Below are positions 1 through 7,835 of a DNA stretch of 48,987 bases, piece by piece. Position 1 is the first letter of the stretch; the number at the start of each line of letters is the position of its first letter. Under the pieces are notes generated by a model. It worked only from the letters and a program-made list of their open reading frames with translations. It had not been told where the DNA came from and did no database searches. The position numbers and the translations under genes were made by a program. Where the stretch lies: assembly GCA_947384775.1 (NCBI GenBank), contig CANDIF010000010.1, positions 1 through 48,987 on the forward strand, written 5' to 3'. This DNA is from an uncultured Clostridium sp. (GTDB taxonomy: Bacteria; Bacillota; Clostridia; TANB77; CAG-508).

Positions 1-2299
1 TATAATAGTTATTTGCATTTTCATCTTCTTTTCTTGAATACATCATACATGGATAAAATATTGTTTTTACCCCTGATTTTATTAAACTTATTATATGTCC
101 ATGACTTAGTTTTGCTGGATAACATACTGATTCTGAAGGCATTGATTCCATACCTTTTTCATATGTTTTCCTATCACTTTTTTCTGACAATATTACTCTG
201 AATCCTAATTTAGTAAATAGAGTAAACCAGAATGGATAATCTTCATACATATTCAAAACTCTTGGTATCCCAATAGTTCCATGTGTTGCTTTTTCTTCTT
301 CTAATGGTTTATATTGAAATAATCTTTGATATTTATATTTATATATATTTGGAATTTGAGTTTTACTTTTTTCTATTCCTGCTCCTCTTTCACATCTATT
401 TCCTGAAATAAATCTTTTTCCATTTGAAAACTCATTTATAGTCAATTGGCAGCTATTTTCACATCCATGACATCTTGTATGTAATATTGTTACTTTTAAA
501 TCATCTAATGCTTCGTTTTTTGTTATTTTTGATTCATATTTTTTATCATTATTTAAATCATATTGTTCTTTAGCAATACATGCAATTCCATATGCTCCCA
601 TAAGTCCTGCTATATCTGGTCTTATTACTTCTTTTCCTACAATTAATTCAAAAGCTCTTAGAACTGCATCATTATAAAATGTACCGCCTTGTACAACTAT
701 ATTCTCTCCTAGTGTTTTAACATCTCTTATCTTCATTACTTTTTGAATTGCGTTTTTTATTACTGAATATGAAAGTCCTGCTGATATATCTCCTACTTTG
801 TAACCTTCTTTTTGAGCTTGTTTAATTTTTGAATTCATAAAAACAGTACATCTTGAACCTAAATCTACTGGCCTGTTTGATTTTATTGCTTCTTCCACAA
901 AGTCTTCAATACTTAAGTTCAAATTTTTAGCAAATGTTTCTATAAATGAACCACAGCCTGAAGAGCATGCTTCATTAAGCATTATATTATCTATAACACC
1001 ATCTTTTATTTTTATGTATTTCATGTCTTGTCCACCAATATCTACAATACTTGTAGCTTCTGGCATAAATCTTTTTGCTGCAGTATAGTGAGAAATTGTT
1101 TCAATTTCTCCTATATCTAAGTTTAACGCTGTTTGCATTAATTTTTCTCCATAGCCTGTTGAGCCTGAATATCTTATAACAGCTTTCTTAGGAAGCACTG
1201 AATACAAATCTTTTATCATTGCTATAACTGTTTGTAATGGCTTTCCTTCATTGTTTTTATATGCTGAATATAATAAATTATAAGCGTCATCTATTAAAAC
1301 TATCTTACTTGTAGTTGAACCTGCATCTATTCCCAAGAAACAATCTCCTGTATATTCCTTTATATCTTTCTTTGGAACAGTATGTTTTGAATGTCTTTCT
1401 TTAAATTGTTTATATTCATCTTCAATTGTAAATAATGGTTTTAAAGAGTCTGATGAACTATCTCTATATTCTTTTAATAAATTAATTTTTGCTTTTAACT
1501 TTTGCGCTGATACTGTATTATAATTTATGGAATCTAATGTAGCTCCCTTTGCTACTAGCAAATGTGCATCTTCTGGAGCAATTACATCTTCTTCTGTCAT
1601 ATTTAAAGTTTCTATAAATCTCTTTCTTAGTTCTGATAAGTAGCTTAATGGTCCTCCCAAAAATGCAACTTTACCTCTTATTGGTCTTCCACAAGCTAGA
1701 CCACTTATTGTCTGATTTACAACTGCTTGGAATATTGATGCTGCAATATCTTCTTTTGCTGCGCCTTCATTTATTAATGGTTGAATATCTGTTTTTGCAA
1801 AGACTCCACATCTTGAAGCAATTGGATAAATTGTATTATAATCTTTTGCAAGTTCATTTAATCCTGGTGTTGTTGTATTTAACAAAGTTGCCATTTGGTC
1901 CAAAAATGCCCCTGTTCCACCAGCACATGTTCCATTCATTCTTTGTTCTATTGACTTTCCGAAGTAAATTATTTTAGCATCTTCTCCACCGAGTTCTATT
2001 ACAACATCCGTTTCTGGAATATATTTTTCTACAACTCTTTTACAAGCTACAACCTCTTGTATAAAAGGTAGTCCTAAAAATTCAGAAACAGAAAGTGCTC
2101 CAGAACCTGTTAATGCTATTGTCATTTCATAATCTTCAAAATTATCTATTAACTCTTCTAGGCACTTACATACTGTATTTTTTGTATCAGAAAAGTGTCT
2201 TTTATATGTTTTATATAATATATCTAAATCTTGGTTCATTACTACAATTTTTACTGTAGTAGAACCAACGTCTATTCCTACATGTATAATATTTTCCAT
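1..2299 (-). CDS. BadF/BadG/HgdC-type acyl-CoA dehydratase activase, two-domain large form (3' end outside window)
   Basis: The gene runs off the left edge; about 766 codons are visible. The start ATG at 2299 follows AGAGGT by five bases. Two ASKHA ATPase domains follow each other: the first opens with [11 protein letters not shown] (about residues 8-18) and has GGEDAK and NGTCAGGTG (Cys125); the second opens near residue 318 with [11 protein letters not shown] and has GGQDMK and [10 protein letters not shown] (Cys near 445). Each has the cysteine that in HgdC ligands the [4Fe-4S] cluster bridging a dimer. From about residue 600 comes a cysteine-rich stretch (CHGCENSC, then GNRCERG) typical of the DUF2229/CoA enzyme activase region. 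In related anaerobes this single protein of about 1400 residues combines activase and dehydratase-like modules; its substrate is unknown. HgdC homologues use ATP hydrolysis to drive an electron into 2-hydroxyacyl-CoA dehydratases. The family assignment is firm, the physiological role is not. Confidence 0.9.
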   Translation of the reverse strand, partial: MENIIHVGIDVGSTTVKIVVMNQDLDILYKTYKRHFSDTKNTVCKCLEELIDNFEDYEMTIALTGSGALSVSEFLGLPFIQEVVACKRVVEKYIPETDVVIELGGEDAKIIYFGKSIEQRMNGTCAGGTGAFLDQMATLLNTTTPGLNELAKDYNTIYPIASRCGVFAKTDIQPLINEGAAKEDIAASIFQAVVNQTISGLACGRPIRGKVAFLGGPLSYLSELRKRFIETLNMTEEDVIAPEDAHLLVAKGATLDSINYNTVSAQKLKAKINLLKEYRDSSSDSLKPLFTIEDEYKQFKERHSKHTVPKKDIKEYTGDCFLGIDAGSTTSKIVLIDDAYNLLYSAYKNNEGKPLQTVIAMIKDLYSVLPKKAVIRYSGSTGYGEKLMQTALNLDIGEIETISHYTAAKRFMPEATSIVDIGGQDMKYIKIKDGVIDNIMLNEACSSGCGSFIETFAKNLNLSIEDFVEEAIKSNRPVDLGSRCTVFMNSKIKQAQKEGYKVGDISAGLSYSVIKNAIQKVMKIRDVKTLGENIVVQGGTFYNDAVLRAFELIVGKEVIRPDIAGLMGAYGIACIAKEQYDLNNDKKYESKITKNEALDDLKVTILHTRCHGCENSCQLTINEFSNGKRFISGNRCERGAGIEKSKTQIPNIYKYKYQRLFQYKPLEEEKATHGTIGIPRVLNMYEDYPFWFTLFTKLGFRVILSEKSDRKTYEKGMESMPSESVCYPAKLSHGHIISLIKSGVKTIFYPCMMYSRKEDENANNYY

Positions 2300-2329
2300 C
2301 TTTACCTCTTTCTTAATCATCCCTGTCAT

Positions 2330-2338
2330 ATTATATCA
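2330..2338 (-). promoter_or_regulatory. Extended -10 promoter element of the activase gene
   Basis: On the minus strand this reads TGATATAAT, an extended -10 (TGnTATAAT), about 30 bp before the start codon at 2299. No good -35 hexamer is seen 16-18 bp upstream, which fits an extended -10 promoter. Confidence 0.5.
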
Positions 2339-2474
2339 TATTTTGTCAACTTATTGTATACTTTATCTTATTTTAAATTTAAAAAATAAATGGTTCATTT
2401 GTTATATTTTTCTTTAAACAATATTCATCATTATCTTTAAATATGCATGATTAGCTAACACTATTCTTTAAAAT

Positions 2475-2506
2475 GAAAAATAAGCATGTTTTTTCCCATG
2501 CTTATT
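2475..2506 (-). terminator. Rho-independent terminator of the 1008-residue protein gene
   Basis: A perfect 10-bp stem (AATAAGCATG with CATGCTTATT) and an 8-base loop are followed on the minus strand by TTTTTC. It begins 7 bp after the stop codon at 2513. Confidence 0.85.
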
Positions 2507-2512
2507 CGCTTC

Positions 2513-5500
2513 TTACCTTTCTATTTCTTCTCTAGTTATTTCTATCTGCCTTAAACATTCTTCAATTTCTTTTGCTTGTTTCAAAGTATATAGTCTTTTT
2601 AAATCTCGTATTCCTAATATTCTTAAGAATCTTCCTCCCCAACCTTTGCTTAAGTCCATTTTGTCAGCTTTACTACTTCCAACACCCCTATGAGTTGTAG
2701 TATAAATATCATCACTTTCTTTGGCAGCTTTTCTTAATCTAGAAATATTAATTCTTTCATTACCATTTCTATCTCTTTGTATTACTTCATCTTCTATTTG
2801 TATGTATTCCTCTAATGGCATTGCATAAGTTCTTTTTCCATATGCTGGGTAATTTTTTCCAAACTTCTTATCAAACATTTTCTCGATTACCACTCTATCT
2901 AAGTTATCAAAATAAACAATTAAATACCCATCTACATATCTTTTATCATAATTTTCATATAATAAAGAAAATAATCTCCATCTTTGAAATGGGTCTGTTA
3001 CTGTTTTTCTTGTTGTTGCTATTCTTTCTTTTCCTATTTCCTTTTTGTCTCCATTAGATGTACCTTCATCATGCATATCTCCACTATTAGTATAAATATA
3101 ATTCATAAGACTATCCCTTAGCTCTTTTTCTGAAACTTGATCATAAGTAGAATAAACTAAAATAATCTTTTCTATATCAATCATATCAGGTCTTGATAGA
3201 ATTTCTCTTATATCCCATACTTCTCCATTTTCATTGTTTTTAAAGATTTGTTTTGTATCACTTGGTCTTAACTTACCTGTCTTTACCATAGAATTTAAAA
3301 GTGTCATACCACCATATTTAATAAGTTCATTTAGTCCAACTATGTTTTCTGCATATAGTCGTGTTACTTCTTCTTTTGAAAGTGTTCCATCTAAAAGTTG
3401 TATAACTTTTTGTCTTGACTCTGCTATTTGTTCTTCTGATAATTTCTTTAATATAAGTTCACGATAAGCCAAAGTATATCTTTTAAATTGTTTTTCATTT
3501 TTATCTTGTAATAATATAACTATTCCTTCTTCAGTTATTTCATCTTCTACCTTTTGAGCATTATCTCCTAATAATCTAATACTTTCAAAGCCTATTTTTC
3601 CTTGTAAATACATATCAAATATCTGTTTTTCATCTCGTAATCCCTTTTCATAAGCTTGCTTAATTATATTTTCATGAATTTTACTTTGTGCATTTTCAAG
3701 TACATAAGGAATATCGTCTTCTCTTACTACTCCATCTCTGGCTATTTGATTTAATACACCAATTTCTCCATATTCAACAGCACTTGATAAAGTAATAACA
3801 CCATCTTTATATAATTGTGTTACAGTATCATCACTAAAGTCATCCTCTAGTCCTAAAATAATATCGTCATCGTTTCTTTGTCCATTTAATTGGTATAACT
3901 GTACATTTTTTTCATATTCTTGATATGGGTCATTTTTGTCATTATATTTTTTCCTATATAAATTTAATATTTTTTCTGTACTAGTTAGTCCAGCTATTCT
4001 TTCATTTCCATATCTTTCTTTTAAACTTCCTAAAATAGAAGGATTTGCAATGTAACTTTGATAAAGTCTATCATCAGTAATAGCTCCTCTATTCTCTAAA
4101 TATGCTAGATTTTCTTCATCTTGGTTATTTAATGCTAATACAAATGCTCCATTAATTTCATCATCTGATAATAAATCATATACATTTCCTAATTCTTGCA
4201 ATGCAACTCTTTCTTCTCCTATTTTTTTTCCATTTAATTTAGTAGATTTTATATCTGCTACTATCGCTTCTTCATCTAAATTCCTTGTTAGAATTATTTT
4301 AGATAAATCATCTTTTGACAAATATCCTCTTAAATACATATATCCTATATTTATTTCTGATATCTCTGGAGAACTTAAAAGATTTACTAGTCTAACTCCA
4401 AAAATCACACCTTTGTCTGCCAAAAATCTTAAATTATTATCATTTACTTTTGAAAGTTGTATTGTTTCTTGTATAGATAAATATCGATAATATTCTCCCA
4501 AATCACTTAACAAAACTTGTCCAGAAGTAATTTCTTCATCAGAATGGTATCTACCATCTTTTGTAATTTTGCATAAATCTTTTCTTATATCTTCGACTGT
4601 ATAAGTTGCTTTTATACTGAAATCCCCCATATTATTGCCAGCATCTCTCGAAAAAAGTTTAACTTTTGATTTTTCATCTACTAAATTTTTAATAGCACTT
4701 AAAAATTCTTTTGCCTCTAATACAAGTTTTTGCATTTCTTCTGGTGTTCTTTCTTTTTCTGAATCTAATATTGCCTCTATTTTTCTATATGCAATCGTTA
4801 ATAAAAATTTATCATCTACTATTCCATAATGGTAATCCTGCACTCCTTGCATACAAGTTCTTTTTATTTCATCGCCAAATATTAAGTCACAGTTTTTTTC
4901 TCTGGAGCCCAAATTATTCATATAATCATTTGCCTCATCTAATGACATATTAAATTCGCTCATTATTGTTTTTCTTTGCATTGTTTGCATAAAAGCTTCT
5001 GCAAAGCTATAATTTTTAGAATAAATTAATATCAAATCTGAAAAATCAAAATCTTTATAACTGCTTAAAAGCATTTGTTTGACTGCAGCTAATTTTTCAT
5101 TTTCTGGTTTTTCTTCTCTGCTTTTATTTCCATATACTAATACATCTGAAGAAATTGTACAAATAATTGGTTTTGTAAAAGTACTATCTATATCTGCTCT
5201 ATATAAAATAATATTTTCTCCATGATTTATATATCGTTTTGCATATTCCATTATTTTTTGTCTTTTTCTTCTATTTTGTTCTTCTAATATTTGTGAATTA
5301 TTTGTTCTAGTAAAAATACTACTTGTAGCTCTGTCCATTTTCCAAACACAAGTTAATATTAATTTTTTAATATCAATTTTTCCTGCCATACTTATACAAA
5401 AGTCCTTCATTGATTGATTACTTTTCATTTCTTGACTTAACTCGTTTTTATTTGTTTCTATTGCTTCTATATCATACTCATCCACATAATCTATTTCGCA

Positions 5501-5539
5501 ATCTTCAAATAACTTTTTTATTTCTATAACTGTTGCCAT
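2513..5539 (-). CDS. Unknown 1008-residue helical-repeat protein
   Basis: No family recognised. It starts after AAAGGAAA and encodes a large, charged, apparently cytoplasmic protein without signal peptide or membrane segment. Residues about 45-300 form a globular part containing YINHGENIILYRADID and a run of acidic helices. Residues about 350-780 contain degenerate helical modules of roughly 35 residues with the pattern Leu-x-x-x-Gly-x-Ile/Val (for example LYKDGVITLSSAVEYG, IARDGVVREDDIPYV, VKTGKLRPSDTKQIF), like a solenoid. The C-terminal domain (about 850-1008) has DPFQRWRLFSLLYENYDKR, then YTTTHRGVGSSKADKMD, then a basic helix. It lies 12 bp behind the 262-residue gene, so the two are probably co-transcribed, and it ends at a strong terminator. 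The solenoid suggests protein-protein interaction; that is inference. Confidence 0.85.
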   Translation of the reverse strand: MATVIEIKKLFEDCEIDYVDEYDIEAIETNKNELSQEMKSNQSMKDFCISMAGKIDIKKLILTCVWKMDRATSSIFTRTNNSQILEEQNRRKRQKIMEYAKRYINHGENIILYRADIDSTFTKPIICTISSDVLVYGNKSREEKPENEKLAAVKQMLLSSYKDFDFSDLILIYSKNYSFAEAFMQTMQRKTIMSEFNMSLDEANDYMNNLGSREKNCDLIFGDEIKRTCMQGVQDYHYGIVDDKFLLTIAYRKIEAILDSEKERTPEEMQKLVLEAKEFLSAIKNLVDEKSKVKLFSRDAGNNMGDFSIKATYTVEDIRKDLCKITKDGRYHSDEEITSGQVLLSDLGEYYRYLSIQETIQLSKVNDNNLRFLADKGVIFGVRLVNLLSSPEISEINIGYMYLRGYLSKDDLSKIILTRNLDEEAIVADIKSTKLNGKKIGEERVALQELGNVYDLLSDDEINGAFVLALNNQDEENLAYLENRGAITDDRLYQSYIANPSILGSLKERYGNERIAGLTSTEKILNLYRKKYNDKNDPYQEYEKNVQLYQLNGQRNDDDIILGLEDDFSDDTVTQLYKDGVITLSSAVEYGEIGVLNQIARDGVVREDDIPYVLENAQSKIHENIIKQAYEKGLRDEKQIFDMYLQGKIGFESIRLLGDNAQKVEDEITEEGIVILLQDKNEKQFKRYTLAYRELILKKLSEEQIAESRQKVIQLLDGTLSKEEVTRLYAENIVGLNELIKYGGMTLLNSMVKTGKLRPSDTKQIFKNNENGEVWDIREILSRPDMIDIEKIILVYSTYDQVSEKELRDSLMNYIYTNSGDMHDEGTSNGDKKEIGKERIATTRKTVTDPFQRWRLFSLLYENYDKRYVDGYLIVYFDNLDRVVIEKMFDKKFGKNYPAYGKRTYAMPLEEYIQIEDEVIQRDRNGNERINISRLRKAAKESDDIYTTTHRGVGSSKADKMDLSKGWGGRFLRILGIRDLKRLYTLKQAKEIEECLRQIEITREEIER

Positions 5540-5551
5540 ATTATTTCCTTT

Positions 5552-6340
5552 CTAATTTAAATAATCTTCTTTTATCTTATCTTTTTCCATTTGTTTATAT
5601 GGATTCTCATTAATATAAACATATTTTCCTTTTATTTTTTTTCTTAATTCTTCTTTTGAAATATTTTGTTTCGTTAAAATAACAACTATATCTTTTTCAC
5701 CATACTCATTTATTTGTTCGATTACTTCTTCTACATTTTCACATTCCTCATATCTTTCCATAAGCATAAAATTATAATCTGCTATTTCACAAATCATTTC
5801 TTCAATTTCTTGAAATTTTTCAGAATCACAATAAATTTCTATATTTCCACTAGGATTATAAGATAATTGTTTTAAATTTCTTTTCTTCAACAATTTATAT
5901 ATATCTCTTTCTCCCATTACAATTATCTTATCAAATTTTAATAGATTGTCCTTTTCATTTATTGTATCTCTTTCTAAGTTAATTGTGATATCTACATTTT
6001 CTTCGTTTAAAATCTCTTGTATTATTTTTACAATTCCACTATTTAGTCCGTACATAGTTTCTTGTATATCAATCGTAATGTTTATTTCCTTTTGTATTGC
6101 TTCTATAGCTAATAACAATGTAAGATATGGATTTCCTGAATGGATTACTAATATATTTTTTCCTTTTATTTCACTTTCTTTTTTGCTTTGCTCTTTCAAT
6201 TTTATTATTTTAATTAGTTTTGAAGTCTTTATTTGAAAAGAATAATATTCGTTATCTATCTTATTTAATTTTTCTAATATTCTTTTATTTCTTTCTATAC
6301 TTTTTTCTAATTTTTTCCATATTTCTTCTTGACTATCCAT
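5552..6340 (-). CDS. Unknown 262-residue protein, first gene of a two-gene operon
   Basis: No firm family. The N-terminal 55 residues are a charged coiled-coil-like helix (EEIWKKLEKSIERNKRILEK). Residues about 60-230 look like alternating alpha/beta segments with strands ending in ILVIHSGNPYL, KIIVMGERDIY and IVVILTKQN. The piece SGNPYLTLLLAIEAI faintly recalls the cofactor domain of aldehyde dehydrogenase-like proteins, but no catalytic cysteine motif is seen and the protein is only half the usual length, so I do not assign it. The start follows AGGTAAGAT. It is 12 bp upstream of the 1008-residue gene; the pairing suggests a joint function. Confidence 0.8.
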   Translation of the reverse strand: MDSQEEIWKKLEKSIERNKRILEKLNKIDNEYYSFQIKTSKLIKIIKLKEQSKKESEIKGKNILVIHSGNPYLTLLLAIEAIQKEINITIDIQETMYGLNSGIVKIIQEILNEENVDITINLERDTINEKDNLLKFDKIIVMGERDIYKLLKKRNLKQLSYNPSGNIEIYCDSEKFQEIEEMICEIADYNFMLMERYEECENVEEVIEQINEYGEKDIVVILTKQNISKEELRKKIKGKYVYINENPYKQMEKDKIKEDYLN

Positions 6341-6447
6341 ATCTTACCTGCATAATATATTTAACACTCTAAATATATTACACTCCTTTCAATATTTTAC
6401 AACACTTTTATATTATATCACAAACTTAACATAATTTCCACAAATAA

Positions 6448-6596
6448 GAAAGGCATTTCGCTAAGTAATCCTTCGAAGTAGGTGCGAAATACATGCCACG
6501 AGCTAAATCTCGGGCGGACTAAGGTAGCCTAACCTTGTTGTATACAGAAAAATCTTAAATTGGGTCAAGATAAAAGTCGATTTTTCTTATACAATA
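6448..6596 (+). ncRNA. Structured intergenic element A, possible small RNA
   Basis: In a 368-bp gap between divergent genes lie four consecutive hairpins, best read on plus: GGCATTTCGC (6452-6461) with GCGAAATACATGCC (6484-6497, four-base bulge); CGAG (6499-6502) with CTCG (6509-6512); the single-stranded motif GCGGACT (6514-6520); AAGGT (6521-6525) with ACCTT (6532-6536); and a long stem of TTGTATACAGAAAAATC (6538-6554) with GATTTTTCTTATACAA (6579-6594, one bulge). A terminator-like hairpin follows. The region is richer in G and C than its surroundings and has no reading frame. It matches no riboswitch or housekeeping RNA I know. The short-hairpin plus GCGGACT layout recurs near 12.6 and 23.4 kb. 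The strand is inferred from the terminator and is uncertain. Confidence 0.45.
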
Positions 6597-6600
6597 AAAA

Positions 6601-6626
6601 AACATCACAAATAGATGATGTCTTTT
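6601..6626 (+). terminator. Terminator-like hairpin after element A
   Basis: ACATCA (6602-6607) pairs with TGATGT (6616-6621), followed by CTTTTCT on plus and preceded by a run of A, so it could work in either direction. It lies 15 bp before the -35 box of the M23 gene and would insulate it from element A. Confidence 0.5.
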
Positions 6627-6640
6627 CTATATATTTTGTG

Positions 6641-6669
6641 TTGAATACTTTATATAATTATGCTATAAT
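6641..6669 (+). promoter_or_regulatory. Sigma-A-type promoter of the M23 peptidase gene
   Basis: TTGAAT (6641-6646), a 17-bp spacer and TATAAT (6664-6669). The start codon is 39 bp downstream with AAGGAGG between. Confidence 0.75.
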
Positions 6670-6708
6670 TTGTTTGGGCTACTTAAATTTTAAGGAGGTC
6701 CTTATTTT

Positions 6709-7263
6709 ATGCTCTATTTTTTTAAATCTTACTCTATTTTTGGTATTTCATTCTTTATTTTTTTAATCTTCTCACTTTGTTTCATTATACGTTTTAATTA
6801 CTATTCTCCAGTTGATAATTCTGATATTTCTTATACAATATCTTCTTCTGGTTTTGTTTGGCCTACTCCTAATTGCTCTCAAATCACCTCTCCTTTTGGT
6901 TATAGACACTCTCCTTTTACTGGAAAAATTGCTTATCATTCCGGTATAGATATTGGTGCTCCACAAGGCACAAATGTTCTTTCAGCTTTTTCTGGTACTG
7001 TTACATATATTGGTTTTAGTGGTCCTAATGGTTTTACTATTCGTATTTCTAATGGAGATTTTGAAGCAACTTATTCTCATCTTTCTTCAAATTTTATTGT
7101 CTATGTAGGTCAACCTGTTTTTATTGGTGATGTAATTGCAATTGTTGGTCCCAAAAATGTTTATTCAGTTCCTAATAATCCTTATAAGGATTCAAATGGC
7201 AATCCTACCAATGGTTCTACCACTGGTCCACACTTACATTTTTCTTTGAAAAAGGGTCGGTAA
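6709..7263 (+). CDS. M23 (LytM-type) metallopeptidase with N-terminal membrane anchor
   Basis: An extracytoplasmic zinc endopeptidase-like protein of 184 residues. Residues about 5-30 are a hydrophobic anchor or uncleaved signal. The M23 domain fills the rest: FGYRHSPFTGKIAYHSGIDIGA carries the first zinc His and Asp in compact form, YSHLS the catalytic His, and GPHLHFS near the C terminus the HxH ligand pair, so all four expected residues are present. Such proteins cut peptide cross-bridges of peptidoglycan or, when anchored as SpoIIQ is, serve in sporulation; which applies here is unknown. The start ATG follows AAGGAGG. It is a single-gene unit with its own promoter and is the only plus-strand gene in the first 15 kb. 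Confidence 0.9.
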   Translation: MLYFFKSYSIFGISFFIFLIFSLCFIIRFNYYSPVDNSDISYTISSSGFVWPTPNCSQITSPFGYRHSPFTGKIAYHSGIDIGAPQGTNVLSAFSGTVTYIGFSGPNGFTIRISNGDFEATYSHLSSNFIVYVGQPVFIGDVIAIVGPKNVYSVPNNPYKDSNGNPTNGSTTGPHLHFSLKKGR

Positions 7264-7293
7264 ATATACCAACCCTCTTGATTATTTTAATTT

Positions 7294-7812
7294 TTAATTT
7301 TCTTCACTTAGCTTATATAATGCTCCTACACACATTGTATTATCTAAAGATATTCCATAACCTGTAACATCTCTCAATGAGCCATCTGATAATACATAAA
7401 TCTCTATTTTATCATTTATCTCTTTTGTTGTGTATTCTCCTCCATTACTATGGTCAATATATGTCATACTATAGTAATTTCCTACAAGTTTTCCTCCATC
7501 AATTTTGTATGTTCCTTCTTGAACTAAACCTGCAAATGCATCTGATAACATTATTTTTCCATTTTTTAGCTCTATAGAAACACTTTCTTCTAGCATTTCT
7601 TCATCTTCACTTTCTGCTACAAATGTATATATTCCATCTTTTATTTGTCCTTTTTCCGTTTTTATTTCTCCTTGTTGTCCTGTGTGTACTTTTTTTACAA
7701 GATTCTCCTTATTATTTTTGTTTTCTTCTGATTTTTCATCACAACCTGTTAGTGTAATTAATATAGAAAACATTACTGCTACAATCGCTATTATTAGTCC
7801 GCTTTTTTTCAT
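7294..7812 (-). CDS. Small lipoprotein of unknown function
   Basis: The start is placed at the ATG at 7812, preceded by AAAGGAA at seven bases, which gives 172 residues beginning MKKSGLIIAIVAVMF; an in-frame ATG 42 bp upstream lacks this fit. A lipoprotein signal peptide ends in LTGC, followed by a charged linker (DEKSEENKNNKEN). The remaining roughly 130 residues are beta-rich, with alternating IKDGIYTFVAESEDEEML, KNGKIMLSDAF and DGGKLVGNYYSMTY segments, like an immunoglobulin-sized or lipocalin-sized sensor domain. It is the last gene of the galK-coaW-glgP operon, 23 bp behind glgP. The function is not recognised. Confidence 0.8.
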   Translation of the reverse strand: MKKSGLIIAIVAVMFSILITLTGCDEKSEENKNNKENLVKKVHTGQQGEIKTEKGQIKDGIYTFVAESEDEEMLEESVSIELKNGKIMLSDAFAGLVQEGTYKIDGGKLVGNYYSMTYIDHSNGGEYTTKEINDKIEIYVLSDGSLRDVTGYGISLDNTMCVGALYKLSEEN

Positions 7813-7835
7813 TGCTATGTTCCTTTCTTCTTTTC

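Noticed and set aside
1648..1977. A 109-codon plus-strand frame rich in Leu and His
   Set aside because: It lies antisense inside the activase gene; such Leu-rich frames are typical shadows of AT-rich minus-strand genes here.
5552..6340. Aldehyde dehydrogenase for the 262-residue protein
   Set aside because: Only a short weak resemblance; half the length and no catalytic Cys or Glu motif.
6341..6708. A c-di-AMP (ydaO/yuaA) riboswitch before the M23 gene
   Set aside because: Such riboswitches often precede cell-wall hydrolase genes, but the conserved core sequences are absent and the hairpins lie before the M23 promoter, so they would not be in its mRNA.
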